DNA from: Mucilaginibacter robiniae
GTDB lineage: Bacteria; Bacteroidota; Bacteroidia; Sphingobacteriales; Sphingobacteriaceae
Assembly: GCF_012849215.1 (NCBI RefSeq)
Contig: NZ_CP051682.1
Coordinates: forward strand, 2,170,001 to 2,234,000
DNA length: 64,000 bases
Direction of reading: 5' to 3'
The notes below the pieces were generated by a model. That model searched no databases. It had not been told where the DNA came from and saw nothing but the letters and a program-made list of their open reading frames with translations. Of this stretch, positions 1 through 9,834 are shown in pieces (positions within the stretch are counted from its first letter, which is position 1; every line of letters begins with the position of its first letter). The position numbers and the translations under genes were made by a program.

Positions 1-1592
1 GTAAATGGCCCGGTTGGGTTATCAGCTACAGCTACACCTATCTTTTGCGCTGCCGTGAAATAATAAAAGTACTTGTACACGCCATTTATCTTTTTTTCAA
101 CGATACAAGGCGCCCAAGCATTACGCTTACCCCAGCTTACATCTTTAGGTAAATCCAGAATAACGCCTTCATCTTTCCAGTTAACCAAATCGGGAGAAGA
201 AAACGTTTTGAAATAGGTACCACTCCAGCCGGTAAACCCATCAGAAGTTGGATACAGATAGAATTTGCCTGTTTTAGCAGCATACAAAATTTCCGGATCA
301 GCATAATAGCCTGCTAAAACCGGATTATGATTTTTAACTGCAACCAATTGGTAACTTACGGGCTTCTCTCCAGCAATGCTAACCTGATATTTTACCGGGC
401 CAGCAGCAAAGTTAATTGGTGTTTGCGGCGTAACTTTTGCGCCAGGTAAAGCCATAAACGTAGGTTTGAATGTTTTCAGGTTGGTACCTGGGTTTACAGG
501 CAGGTATAGCTTGTGTGCCGCACTATCTAAATTTACATTGATAGGCCTTAAATCTTGAGCTTGTACGGTTTGTATCACATCTTCAGGCGTCATCCACTTG
601 CGCATCAAGGCTTGTGCTTCTTTTGCAGTAATGGGCATAACCGTTCCATGCCGCGGGTGAAAGTTCATACTTATTTCATTGTCTACCACCTTGAAGTTTT
701 TCAAATCCTGCGTTTGAGTAAACTGGTACCGGCCTTTGGTATATACATCGTACATCAAAATATAACCTTTGCCATTGTTCAGCTTAAATACACCGGCACC
801 TTCTACCGGGTCGGTGGTTTGCTGTACAAACTTATTTTGCAGTACATAGCCTTCAGTCAGCTTATCTGACACCGCTATTTTGATGCCTGCACCTTCACCT
901 TCTGTTTTGAAAAACAAGTGGTACTTACCATCTTTTACTATAATATCGCCATCAATGCAGGCACCTCCTGTTGGGTTGAAAAACAGTTGTTCGGGTAAGG
1001 TTTCTAATGCAGTAAAATCTTTATTAGCATAAGCGTAATAGATCTTGTCGGGCTCTTTACCGGCACGCATCGAAAAATACAGCATATATTTGCCTGTTTT
1101 ATCATCATAAATAGTTTGTGGCGCCCATACCCGGTTTACATCGGCAAACTGCGTAAAAGCTTGAGGAATATTTACTTTACTAGATGTCCAATGCAGCAGA
1201 TCGCTCGATTTCATAAGCACCATGCCTCGGTTAGAATCCCAGCCATTAGCTGCTACCATGTCGGTAGCTACCATATAAAAAGTTTTGCCATCTGCCCCGC
1301 GCAAAATATGCGGATCACGCACGCCACCTGTAGCACTAATTTCGGCACTATTTAATATCGGTTCATTATAATTGAGCGCCCGGTAATGATAACCATCAGC
1401 ACTAATAGCAAACCGGATGGCCTCTGCTCCTTTACCATTACCGGTAAAATAGGTAAACAGATAGGCACTGTATGGCTGTTGCACTTTCTGGGCATATGAT
1501 ACACCTACCAACAACATCCAACTACTTAATATTGATATAAAATGTATTACACGTTTTTGCTTCCTTCCCAATCTTGTTTTTGTTAGATGCAT
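1..1592 (-). CDS. Tandem glycoside hydrolase family 43-like protein, partial (3' end off the window)
   Basis: The frame stays open from an ATG at 1592 to the left edge, giving about 530 residues without a stop. Residues 1-35 look like a signal peptide (basic start, hydrophobic stretch, ...SYAQ), so the protein is exported. An N-terminal beta-propeller-like GH43 half follows (GGVRDPHIL near residue 90, WAPQ near 155). A linker comes next, then a second GH43-like half with ADPEI and NAWAPC motifs. GH43 enzymes cut arabinan/xylan-type side chains; the exact substrate cannot be told here. The gene is monocistronic as far as visible and is separated from the convergent side by a strong hairpin at 1851-1900. 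Family call is confident, specificity is not. Confidence 0.8.
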   Translation of the reverse strand, partial: MHLTKTRLGRKQKRVIHFISILSSWMLLVGVSYAQKVQQPYSAYLFTYFTGNGKGAEAIRFAISADGYHYRALNYNEPILNSAEISATGGVRDPHILRGADGKTFYMVATDMVAANGWDSNRGMVLMKSSDLLHWTSSKVNIPQAFTQFADVNRVWAPQTIYDDKTGKYMLYFSMRAGKEPDKIYYAYANKDFTALETLPEQLFFNPTGGACIDGDIIVKDGKYHLFFKTEGEGAGIKIAVSDKLTEGYVLQNKFVQQTTDPVEGAGVFKLNNGKGYILMYDVYTKGRYQFTQTQDLKNFKVVDNEISMNFHPRHGTVMPITAKEAQALMRKWMTPEDVIQTVQAQDLRPINVNLDSAAHKLYLPVNPGTNLKTFKPTFMALPGAKVTPQTPINFAAGPVKYQVSIAGEKPVSYQLVAVKNHNPVLAGYYADPEILYAAKTGKFYLYPTSDGFTGWSGTYFKTFSSPDLVNWKDEGVILDLPKDVSWGKRNAWAPCIVEKKINGVYKYFYYFTAAQKIGVAVADNPTGPF

Positions 1593-1921
1593 AGTTTAGT
1601 AGATGATAATTATAGTTTATGTTGCGTTTGTTCAATCTTACTGTTTGATATTGAACTTAACAATTACTGCAAAACTGTAATTTTATAGCCAATGCTATAA
1701 AATTAGCAGCACAGCTGTAGCTACACCGCCTAACGACAGATCAGTTATTTTTATATTAGCAGTAATGGTTTTAATTGATTCTCAGTAAATGTATGGTAAA
1801 ATATTAAAAGTCAAATACATTGAAAAAACTTCTTGTTTCATAATTATTCCTAAACTAAAAAGCGCACTTGCTTAGTTAAGCAAGTGCGCTTTTTAGTTTA
1901 TACTCGTGCTTATACCTCTTA
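1593..1921. other. Intergenic stretch upstream of the GH43 gene
   Basis: AT-rich spacer of 329 bases. It holds the promoter side of the GH43-like gene, which reads leftward, and one long perfect inverted repeat at its right end (1851-1900). I see no gene here. Confidence 0.6.
1851..1900. terminator. Perfect inverted repeat, probable bidirectional terminator
   Basis: Arms of 24 bases (1851-1874 and 1877-1900) are exact reverse complements around GT. The stem has a GC-rich centre (GCGCACTTGC) flanked by A and T tracts, as expected for a rho-independent terminator working on either strand. It lies about 20 bases past the stop of the leftward outer-membrane protein gene (1922), so it most likely ends that transcript. 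Confidence 0.85.
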
Positions 1922-4783
1922 CTAATACATAAAGCTACCATCACCACGGCGTTGTAGCTGTCGGCCATTACGGGAAGGTCGGCCGCTCCATTTTTGTAGA
2001 TTTAAACGCAAGCCTACTAAATAATACCGGCTCAAAGTATTAGAAAGCGTATTGGTTACTGCCTGCGCAGTTACGGATTGCTGAATAAAGTTGTTTTGAT
2101 GCAGCAAATCATATATGTTAAAAGTTAATACCAGATTTCTGCGTTTAAAGAACTCTTTTTCAAAGCCGGCATTAATAACTAACGGACTTGGGTTTCCTAA
2201 ACGCCCTAAGCCGGTAACATAGCTCTTAGCAGCGCTATAGTTTATCTGGAAGGTTTTTAAAAAGTAAACCCGTCCGTCAACAGCCAGTGAAGTGGTTTGC
2301 AGCATAGTAGGCGTGGCGCCCAGCAAAGTCGTAAATGAACGTGATAAATCGTAGGCTATATATGGATTGATTTCAATGTTATCCGTAGGGTTTATTCTGG
2401 GGCCAAAACGCTCATCAAACCGCCAGTTGGTATTATGATATAACTGATCATTACTCATAGCCACACTGTAATTGTAAGTTATGTTTCCGTTTAACGACAG
2501 GTTGTAGCGGCGATCGGAAAGCTGTTTAGATATACTATATCTGCCTACAATGGCGTGCGATCCATTTACATTGGCATAGGTAATTTCATTAATGGTTTTA
2601 CGTGTAGTAGCGCCATTGTTATTAATTTCCTGGGTTATCTGAATCGTATTACTGGTGATTTGATCCTGAGAGATTGTTCCATTGACATTGAAGGATAAGT
2701 TCAGCTTTGAGTTAGGCAAATAGTTATTATAATTCAGATTAAGGGAGTTGGTAAATGTAGGTTTCAGGTCAGGGTTACCGACCACAATATTGTTGGGATC
2801 CGTACGGTCGGTAAACGGTTGTATCTGCTGGAACTGGGGTTCCGCATTATCTCCGGAATAGGTAAATGATATTCTTTGTGTACGCGACCAGGAGTAAGAA
2901 GCCCTTAATACCGGTATAATGCGAAAGTAGTTGTGTGAGGTAGATATGGTACTACCATCTCCACTATTATTTTCCTTATTACCAGCTAAATTACTCGGCA
3001 AAGCCAATACACCTACAGACAAGTTGTACTTAGTACCGTTATAACGGTAATCTACCGAATACCTTGATTCGGTAAAGGAGTAATTGTAAATATTATCTAA
3101 CCGGGTAAGTTGCTGTGTTTGCCCATTAGCCAGCACAGTGTCTGATACAGCAGTATTATCATAAACCGACCTGCGGATGTGCCCGGTAAACTCAATTTGT
3201 GAATACTGGCCGATAGGTTCTACATACGTTGCGGTAGTATTGTAAGTCGTGTTTTTGCTGGTGCGCCTGGTTAACAAATGCGAAAGCGAATCGCTTACCA
3301 GCGTATTACGGGTACTGTCGGCATAATACTGGTAATCGGTATTCTTATCACCCTTTTGTTGCGTGTTAGAAGTGGTAACGCTATATTGTAGAGAAACGTT
3401 TCTTCTGGCCTTTTTAAAAGTATGCAGGTAAAAAGCGGTAATGCCATAAGTGGGCGCAGTACTGGTATTTTGACTAACCGTATTAACTACCTGATGCTCA
3501 AAACCAGTGGTGTAATGATTAACATTATCAGCCATTGAGTTACTCAAGCTATTGGAGCTTGAATAGCTGAACGTAGGCGTAATTTGTAAATAGTTACTTT
3601 TATCAATATTGTAGTCTATCTCGAAACGAAGATTGTGGCCTTTGCTGTCGTTTTCGGCTGTGCTGTGATCTACAAAGTCGCTGGAACCTTTGGTAGAATA
3701 TCTTTGCCCATAACTATCATTAACAGCATTATTATTACTGAACCGATAAGTATAGCTGGAAATTACTTCGACTTTTTTACCCCACTGATCGCGATAGTTG
3801 AATGATGGCGAACCCGACCGGGTAGTACCCGGGCTACCACCACGCCCGGCATTGCCTCCACCACCACCGCCACCATTAGTAGCTCCCCCAGCTAAACCAG
3901 AGGAGGCTATGCCGTTTACAGTATTGGCAAAGCGACCGATAATACCTATTTGCTGATTCGCATTAATACGCTGTACAAAAAGTTGTGCATTGTAGCGGTC
4001 ATTACTGCCATACTGCCCAGTCATGCGCCCGGTGGTACCTACCGAGCGGTCGGCACGGGTGGTAATGTTCAATACCTTCTGCGGATCACCGTCTTTAATA
4101 CCTGTACGAGCAGCCTGATCGCCGTAATCATCCACCACCTGTATTTTTTCTACAATTTCGGCAGGCAGGTTTTGTATGGCCTGTGCTACATCGCCACCGG
4201 CATATTCCTTTCCGTTCAGCTTGGCTCTGGCAATCTGCTGCCCCTGGTGGGTAACCGTACCATCAGTTCCTACTTCAAAGCCTTCCATTTTCTTGAGCAA
4301 CTCATCAACCGTTGCATTTTCACGCACCTTATAATCACCAGCTTTATATTCTACCGTATCTACCTTATAGGTGATACTTGGTGTACCGTTAACCACCACC
4401 GCTTTTAAAGCCGTGGCTTCTGATTTTAAGATGATAGGATCAAGCACTAAACGCGGAACAGCATCATTGTTTAAAAAGCGTTTTACCAGCTTACGGTAGC
4501 CTATATTTGATACCGTGAGCACGAAGGTAGCCGACTTTATATTTTTAAAAATGAATATACCATCGGCATTGGCCGAGGTACTGATGGTGTCGTTTTTTGA
4601 CTCCAGCTTAACCAGAGCCCCCGGCAAGGTATTATCAGCCGAATCTTTTACAACACCGCTCACCTGCCGCGTTGGTAACGGAGGCGCAGCAGGCTGTTGC
4701 CGGCGCGGCATACCTCCGGGTACTTGTGCATACAATATACTTGACGAGAACATTAACAGCGCTATAAATAGTGCTTTTTTCAT
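1922..4783 (-). CDS. Outer-membrane beta-barrel protein with carboxypeptidase-regulatory-like domain (TonB-receptor-like)
   Basis: 953 residues beginning with a signal peptide (MKKALFIALL...YAQ). A Pro/Arg-rich linker leads to a CarboxypepD_reg-like beta-sandwich at about residues 40-115 (VSGVVKDSADNTLPGA). A reduced plug-like region follows at about 120-245 (ATVDELLKKMEGFEV, VEKIQVVDDYGDQ). A long barrel rich in alternating aromatic/polar strands fills the rest. A Gly-rich insert (GGGGGGGNAGRGG) lies near residue 300. This is the OMP_b-brl_3 type of Bacteroidota outer-membrane protein. The substrate is unknown, and no SusD partner is adjacent. It lies 87 bases downstream of the 292-residue exported protein on the same strand, so the two probably form an operon. 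Confidence 0.85.
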   Translation of the reverse strand: MKKALFIALLMFSSSILYAQVPGGMPRRQQPAAPPLPTRQVSGVVKDSADNTLPGALVKLESKNDTISTSANADGIFIFKNIKSATFVLTVSNIGYRKLVKRFLNNDAVPRLVLDPIILKSEATALKAVVVNGTPSITYKVDTVEYKAGDYKVRENATVDELLKKMEGFEVGTDGTVTHQGQQIARAKLNGKEYAGGDVAQAIQNLPAEIVEKIQVVDDYGDQAARTGIKDGDPQKVLNITTRADRSVGTTGRMTGQYGSNDRYNAQLFVQRINANQQIGIIGRFANTVNGIASSGLAGGATNGGGGGGGNAGRGGSPGTTRSGSPSFNYRDQWGKKVEVISSYTYRFSNNNAVNDSYGQRYSTKGSSDFVDHSTAENDSKGHNLRFEIDYNIDKSNYLQITPTFSYSSSNSLSNSMADNVNHYTTGFEHQVVNTVSQNTSTAPTYGITAFYLHTFKKARRNVSLQYSVTTSNTQQKGDKNTDYQYYADSTRNTLVSDSLSHLLTRRTSKNTTYNTTATYVEPIGQYSQIEFTGHIRRSVYDNTAVSDTVLANGQTQQLTRLDNIYNYSFTESRYSVDYRYNGTKYNLSVGVLALPSNLAGNKENNSGDGSTISTSHNYFRIIPVLRASYSWSRTQRISFTYSGDNAEPQFQQIQPFTDRTDPNNIVVGNPDLKPTFTNSLNLNYNNYLPNSKLNLSFNVNGTISQDQITSNTIQITQEINNNGATTRKTINEITYANVNGSHAIVGRYSISKQLSDRRYNLSLNGNITYNYSVAMSNDQLYHNTNWRFDERFGPRINPTDNIEINPYIAYDLSRSFTTLLGATPTMLQTTSLAVDGRVYFLKTFQINYSAAKSYVTGLGRLGNPSPLVINAGFEKEFFKRRNLVLTFNIYDLLHQNNFIQQSVTAQAVTNTLSNTLSRYYLVGLRLNLQKWSGRPSRNGRQLQRRGDGSFMY

Positions 4784-4870
4784 GAGCGGGTAATTGTTTA
4801 ATCAGGTAATAGGTATTTAGTCTGACTGGCTTTGGCAGGTTTATCAGGAAGTTGTGTGATGTTACTTGAA

Positions 4871-5749
4871 TTACTTAGTTTTAGCTAAGGTGTATTTGCC
4901 CCAAAAGTCTGTAGGACTCATCATATCCTGCATACTCATGCCGCCTCGCCCGTTCATACGCCCGGCAGATATGGATATTTCACGTCCGCCAAAACCACTG
5001 CCTCGGTTACTGCGGTTGCCACCATTACCACGTTCTGCCCGATCAGGCGAGTTGTTACCTTCGTTTCCGTCACGCTGACCAAACTGCATGCCGTTTACTT
5101 TGATGTTATAAGCCAGTTCTTTTGCACTTCCTACTGATAAACCTAAATGATTTAATGGTAGCGCTAATTCATAAATAAAGTTTCCGTTGTTATCATAACC
5201 TACGGCTGCCTTAATACCATACTCGTTGTAAATAGAAACAATGCTATCCGGAATGTCTGTAAAGCCTTTTAGCGTAATTTCTTTTGCAGTAGCCAGTAAT
5301 TGGGTACGCATGTTAGCCATAGCTGCCGAATCGGGTCTTTGCATATCACCGCCCATTCCGCCACGTTGCCTGAAAGAATTGCCCATGCTTGATCGGTTAA
5401 CTACCGGAAAAGTAACTGCAAAAGCATCCTTTTCTTTTTTCTTGCCCGATGTGTTAATGGTAAAAGTAATACCACCGCTTACTATTTTCGTATTGTTGGA
5501 AGGATCGGTTGATTTTACGGCCAGATATAAATTCTTATCATCATTGGCAATGGTATAGTACAGGTTGGTGGTTTTGTTATTCGCCTGCAAGGAGTTATTC
5601 CACTCGGTAAGCTTAGCATCAATTTTAACGCTGCTTGGTGCCCAGACATTACCCTCTTGTACGCTTTGTGCATGGCTTTGCCTGGAAATTCCTAAGCAAA
5701 TTACTACGCTTAAAACGGCTTTTGTAAACTCTCGTAAATTGGTACCCAT
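4871..5749 (-). CDS. Exported protein with CBM9/DOMON-like beta-sandwich
   Basis: 292 residues. The N-terminus has a hydrophobic export signal ending near SHAQS. Residues 33-110 (VWAPSSVKIDAKLTEW, then YYTIANDDKNLYLAVKS) have the pattern of family-9-like carbohydrate-binding/DOMON beta-sandwich domains. The C-terminal third is Gly/Arg/Met/Asn-rich and low in complexity. It sits immediately upstream of the outer-membrane barrel gene and is probably co-transcribed, suggesting a periplasmic or surface partner. Function unknown; the fold assignment is by motif only. Confidence 0.65.
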   Translation of the reverse strand: MGTNLREFTKAVLSVVICLGISRQSHAQSVQEGNVWAPSSVKIDAKLTEWNNSLQANNKTTNLYYTIANDDKNLYLAVKSTDPSNNTKIVSGGITFTINTSGKKKEKDAFAVTFPVVNRSSMGNSFRQRGGMGGDMQRPDSAAMANMRTQLLATAKEITLKGFTDIPDSIVSIYNEYGIKAAVGYDNNGNFIYELALPLNHLGLSVGSAKELAYNIKVNGMQFGQRDGNEGNNSPDRAERGNGGNRSNRGSGFGGREISISAGRMNGRGGMSMQDMMSPTDFWGKYTLAKTK

Positions 5750-6077
5750 AATTATACGTTTAATATTTTTAATGGTATGCTGCTGATGGCTTATAATGGT
5801 TTATGCAACGTTTACTTGTCTTTTTTTGCAAAGAAGACAAGTAACATAAGCTCAATGTAATAAGTATTTATATGTTCAGGCATTTTAAACAGTAATGTTA
5901 CATCGCCATCCTATAGCATACACCTTATTAGCTTTGACATTTTTAAAAGCAAAGGTTCAAGCCTAGCAAATTTGTTACAATCATTTTGCACTAAACATAA
6001 GATTTACAGCTAATTACCTCAGACTAATTCTGTGTAACTGCTGATTAATAAGAAGAAGCGAAGTGAGAGTAAATTCG
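5750..6077. other. Intergenic stretch with a 9-bp hairpin
   Basis: A spacer of 328 bases between the LytTR regulator and the exported-protein gene. A short inverted repeat (5814-5822 with 5834-5842, ACTTGTCTT/AAGACAAGT) sits about 65-90 bases upstream of the exported-protein ATG, in its likely leader. No gene seen. A LytTR target site might lie here, but I cannot identify one by eye. Confidence 0.4.
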
Positions 6078-6758
6078 CTAACTATGAAGAAGTGTTACCG
6101 GGTAAGTACTGCTTACCGGAACTATATAAGTTTGCAGGTGCAATTGATGACGCTCTACCCGATCAACTCGGTGTTTATTTACGATATACGAGCGGTGCAC
6201 GCGCACAAACTGCTGTTGGGGTAGCATGGTTAATGTTTCCTGCATAGTAAGCCGGCTTACAACACGGCGACCATCAGCTAGTACAAAGGTCATGTAGTTG
6301 CCACTGCTTTCCAGGTATAAGATATTCTGAAAACTAATACGAACCGCTTCATAACCTGATTTAATGAATATACTATCCGTTATGGTTGGCGGGCCCTGTT
6401 TAGTTTGTAAAACTTCTTTAGCCTTATGGCAGGATTTTAAAAAACGCGGAAATGAGAAAGGTTTCAGCAGGTAATCAATAGCATCAAGTTCATAGCTTTG
6501 CACGGCATGTTCGGCGTAGGCAGTGGTAAATACAAACAGGGGTTTAGTCTGCAAGCTTTCCACCAGTTCCATACCCGATATATCCGGCATTTTAATATCC
6601 AAAAAAAGCAGATCGACCGATTCGGTAGCTAAATACTCAATGGCTTTAAAGGCATCCGTAAAACAAGCAGCAAGTTCCAGAAAAGGAACTTTACTAGCAT
6701 GTGCCCGGATTACCTCTAAAGCAAAGGGTTCATCATCAATGGCAATCGCTCTAATCAT
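6078..6758 (-). CDS. LytTR-family response regulator
   Basis: 226 residues. The receiver domain (1-120) has the acidic pair D8/D9, phospho-acceptor D54 (LLFLDIKMPD), the conserved Thr (FTTAY) and Lys (LLKPF). A LytTR DNA-binding domain fills about 130-226 (IFIKSGYEAVRI, LYLESSGNYMTF, FVRVHRSYIVN). Its ATG overlaps the stop of the thioredoxin-like gene by 4 bases, so it is translationally coupled to it and, through it, to the sensor kinase. The natural reading is that it is phosphorylated by that kinase. The exported-protein/outer-membrane pair just downstream is a plausible but unproven target. Confidence 0.92.
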   Translation of the reverse strand: MIRAIAIDDEPFALEVIRAHASKVPFLELAACFTDAFKAIEYLATESVDLLFLDIKMPDISGMELVESLQTKPLFVFTTAYAEHAVQSYELDAIDYLLKPFSFPRFLKSCHKAKEVLQTKQGPPTITDSIFIKSGYEAVRISFQNILYLESSGNYMTFVLADGRRVVSRLTMQETLTMLPQQQFVRVHRSYIVNKHRVDRVERHQLHLQTYIVPVSSTYPVTLLHS

Positions 6759-8266
6759 TCTAAATATTTCTCAATCTGCTGGTATAATTCGGTTTGAGCA
6801 CTTGGGTATTTAGCATCTACTGTCACCAGCTTTCCGCCTTTATCAAATATAAAGTAAGTTGGGTATAATCCACGCTTGTCTTTCAATGGCTGTAACTCTT
6901 CCCATATGCTTTGTATGTTCTTATTGCTCTTGCGTAGGTGCAAACCAGCCATATTATTAATCTTGATAAAATTGCGCCAATGATTATCTTGGTCATCATC
7001 GTCCATATCCAGATAAACAAACACAACCTCTTTGCCTGCAAAATGCTGTTTAAGCTGAGGTATAAATCTTAATTCATCCCGGCATGAGGGGCACCAGGTA
7101 CCCCATATATCCAGATAGACTACTTTACCTTTCAGTTGGCTAATAATCTGGTATATCGAAGTAAGCTTATCATATCCGTTAGCAATCTTTATAGCCTGAT
7201 TGTTCTGGTTTGCGGCTAATGCGGCCTCCATATGGTTAATTTTGGCGGTTAGCATAGGCTTATACCGGCTTTCAGGACACCAAACTTCTAATTCTTGCAT
7301 CAGCGGTCTGGCATGCGTCAGGTCTTTTTCATCGCACTGCACAGCAATAGCCTGTGCCAGCATCGCTTCAGCTACACGTTTATCATAGTTGTTCCGGATA
7401 GCCAACCAGTTTATAAACATCTTTCCTTTGGTTTTAGCCAGTACATTAGCACTATCTAAGGAGATATTATAAAATTTTAAAGGCATTTTACTATTTTTTA
7501 CTTGATTATGCTTTTGCATGTCGGTAAAAGCCAAAGCCTCCATGTACCCAATATAGCTATCGGCAAAAGTATAGTATTGTGGTCCAGCAGGTAAAATGTC
7601 CGGTTTTACACTAACATTTTTATAAATATCATTGATCATCGTATTAATCAATTCCCGTTTATTCATTTCTATAATACCCCGGGCAAAAGAGCTGAGTTGG
7701 GTGATGGCATCTGCTTTTACCTCCTGAGCAATCAACCGTTTGTCATAGTTGGATATAGCAGCAGTCCGCACCGTTGCCAGTCTTTGATCTCGTATGGCCA
7801 TCCAAGGTTTTATCACCGAATCCTGCAAACCAGTATGCGACAACTTGGTGTATGGGTTGTGCTCCCGGCTTTGTTTACCGAAAAAAGGAATTTCGTTCAG
7901 GTGCAGCCGATACATCAATTGGTTTTCAGGAGCTGCTGTACCTTTAAAATTGTTAAGCATTGTATCTGTATTAAAAACGAGGTTGAGCGCTTTGCCAGGC
8001 GTTAGCAGCAATGTATGTTCATGACCTTTGTATTCCAGCGTAGCAAACTTCTGTTCGGGTAGTTGGATAGTAGTATTGAAGAGACCGCTGCTGTTAACGG
8101 GAACTTTCATTGTGTTATCGTTATAATAACCATAAACCAGCGGAATGTTCAGGTATAAGGTATCTGGTTTACCTGCGTTCAAAATTTTTCCCTTAAGGGT
8201 AAACTGGGCCAGGCTGCTTAAGGTAGTAGCAATGAGCAGCACCATAGTAGTAAGTAATGCTTTCAT
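6755..8266 (-). CDS. TlpA-like thioredoxin-fold protein with DUF4369-like N-terminus
   Basis: 503 residues with an N-terminal signal peptide (MKALLTTMVLLIATTLSSLAQ), so probably periplasmic. The N-terminal 110 residues resemble the DUF4369-like beta domain of Bacteroidota TlpA proteins (LKGKILNAGKPDTLYL). A helical middle follows. The C-terminal thioredoxin domain (about 370-503) has the redox motif WCPSC (C392, C395) and the cis-Pro context YPTYFIF. Such proteins reduce or oxidise extracytoplasmic thiols. It overlaps the kinase gene upstream and the regulator gene downstream by 4 bases each, an unusual position inside a two-component operon that suggests a sensory or redox accessory role. 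Confidence 0.85.
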   Translation of the reverse strand: MKALLTTMVLLIATTLSSLAQFTLKGKILNAGKPDTLYLNIPLVYGYYNDNTMKVPVNSSGLFNTTIQLPEQKFATLEYKGHEHTLLLTPGKALNLVFNTDTMLNNFKGTAAPENQLMYRLHLNEIPFFGKQSREHNPYTKLSHTGLQDSVIKPWMAIRDQRLATVRTAAISNYDKRLIAQEVKADAITQLSSFARGIIEMNKRELINTMINDIYKNVSVKPDILPAGPQYYTFADSYIGYMEALAFTDMQKHNQVKNSKMPLKFYNISLDSANVLAKTKGKMFINWLAIRNNYDKRVAEAMLAQAIAVQCDEKDLTHARPLMQELEVWCPESRYKPMLTAKINHMEAALAANQNNQAIKIANGYDKLTSIYQIISQLKGKVVYLDIWGTWCPSCRDELRFIPQLKQHFAGKEVVFVYLDMDDDDQDNHWRNFIKINNMAGLHLRKSNKNIQSIWEELQPLKDKRGLYPTYFIFDKGGKLVTVDAKYPSAQTELYQQIEKYLE

Positions 8267-9759
8267 GATAATTGAATGGTTAGGTGAATAAAAAATTCGT
8301 TGAGGGTTGGACGTATAATGAGTTCATGTTTTTGCGGATAAAGCAGTTGCAGACGTTGTTGCACATTGTCGAGCCCAATGCCTGACCTGTTCTTTTCTGG
8401 GTTATCATCGCTATTGGCGTGAATACTGTTATGCACATCGAAATGTAAAGTATCATCGGTTACTTGCAGGCTAATGTGAATCCAAGAACGCTCTTTTAAA
8501 CTGATGCCGTGCTTGTAGGCATTCTCTACAAACGGAATAAGCAACATGGGAGCTATGGTATAATATTCTTTAACTTCAGGAAGCTGCATAGTAATTTCAA
8601 TTGCCGGGGATGCAGCAATACGCATATTTTGCAGATTAATGTAGTTGGTTAAATAATCTATCTCCCGCTGTAAGGCTATTTTATCCTGCTGGTTTTCGTG
8701 CAGCATAAAGCGCATCATATCGCCCAGCTTCTGTATGCCTTCGCTGGTTTGTTCGGCCTTTTCGGTCAAGGCCATGCCATAAAGAGTATTAAGAGCATTG
8801 AACAGAAAGTGCGGGTTGATTTGCGATCGCAGAAACTGCAAATTGGCTGCTGATGCACCCAAATTAGTTCGCAACCCGGTAAGCTCAGCCTGCTGTTTTT
8901 CACGGGTGTGTTCCACATATAAGCTCAACGGAATGATGACAAGCAATTGCACCAGCCACATAAATGTAAAGAACATCAAGAATGGGCCACTGGCATAAGT
9001 TGCTTTAGAAGAATAAAAGCCATTTAGAGGGGCATTTAAACAAAGTGTTACCAAAAATTGCCTTATCCAAAAGGTTACTTTACTATGCCGGTGCCAATAA
9101 CGCGGAATAAGCCAGTACACATTTACCAAATAAGTAGCAAAAGCACAGGGAACAATAAAGGCTATAAACAAGTTGCCTCCCCAATATACCTTTAGTATAG
9201 TACAGCTGGTTAATACAACAAGCCAAACAATTACAAAGGTTGCCACCTCATTAGCTATCCACTTTTTGTTTGAAGCCATAGTGAGCTTACCTTGCGACAG
9301 CAACCACATTGCAGCTTGTTTAGCCGCCTGGTAGAGCAGCAAAACTATATATAAAATACTGGCTTGACTGAGCTTGCTATAAGCTATACTCCATAACCAA
9401 TTATACTCCCAAGGCTTGATTAAGTAAGTTTTAAAGCTAAGCAGGAACCAACAAGCCAGGAAACCCAATATTATGGTCCAGAAAGCGCCAACCCACTTCC
9501 GCTGGGTAAGATAGCGATTAGGCAGCGAACAGGCTACCCAAATAAAGGATGAATAATAAGTAAGATATTCAATAAACTCAGGCAGTAGGTAATGCAGCGT
9601 AAAATCAAACCGCAGGTTATGCGCTTTAAATTCATTAGCACCAAAAGATTCGGGAGTAAATAACTTGTGCCAGTAATTATCGGCTGTACCCATCAGCCCA
9701 TAAATAGTGATGAGCAAGAACAAAGTAGCAATAGCTAGCTCGGCATATTTAAACTTCAT
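8263..9759 (-). CDS. LytS-type sensor histidine kinase (His_kinase family)
   Basis: 498 residues. The N-terminal half has about seven hydrophobic segments, so it is an inner-membrane protein with no large extracytoplasmic loop. The His_kinase motif NPHFLFNALNT places the phospho-His at H317. The ATPase domain follows, with N box PFVENAYKHG and G box SGIGLDNVQQRL. This is the Bacteroidota kinase class that pairs with LytTR regulators, and one is encoded two genes downstream. It is first in a three-gene operon with 4-base overlaps. The signal sensed is unknown. Confidence 0.92.
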   Translation of the reverse strand: MKFKYAELAIATLFLLITIYGLMGTADNYWHKLFTPESFGANEFKAHNLRFDFTLHYLLPEFIEYLTYYSSFIWVACSLPNRYLTQRKWVGAFWTIILGFLACWFLLSFKTYLIKPWEYNWLWSIAYSKLSQASILYIVLLLYQAAKQAAMWLLSQGKLTMASNKKWIANEVATFVIVWLVVLTSCTILKVYWGGNLFIAFIVPCAFATYLVNVYWLIPRYWHRHSKVTFWIRQFLVTLCLNAPLNGFYSSKATYASGPFLMFFTFMWLVQLLVIIPLSLYVEHTREKQQAELTGLRTNLGASAANLQFLRSQINPHFLFNALNTLYGMALTEKAEQTSEGIQKLGDMMRFMLHENQQDKIALQREIDYLTNYINLQNMRIAASPAIEITMQLPEVKEYYTIAPMLLIPFVENAYKHGISLKERSWIHISLQVTDDTLHFDVHNSIHANSDDNPEKNRSGIGLDNVQQRLQLLYPQKHELIIRPTLNEFFIHLTIQLS

Positions 9760-9834
9760 GCAACAAGCTTACATCGCTTTATTTAGTAGCAAAAATAAAT
9801 GTGACGAAACCTGCTAAAAATGTGATGGATGCTT

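Noticed and set aside
3950..4408. 152-codon plus-strand ORF
   Set aside because: Antisense to the outer-membrane protein gene, with no start signal and no recognisable motif.
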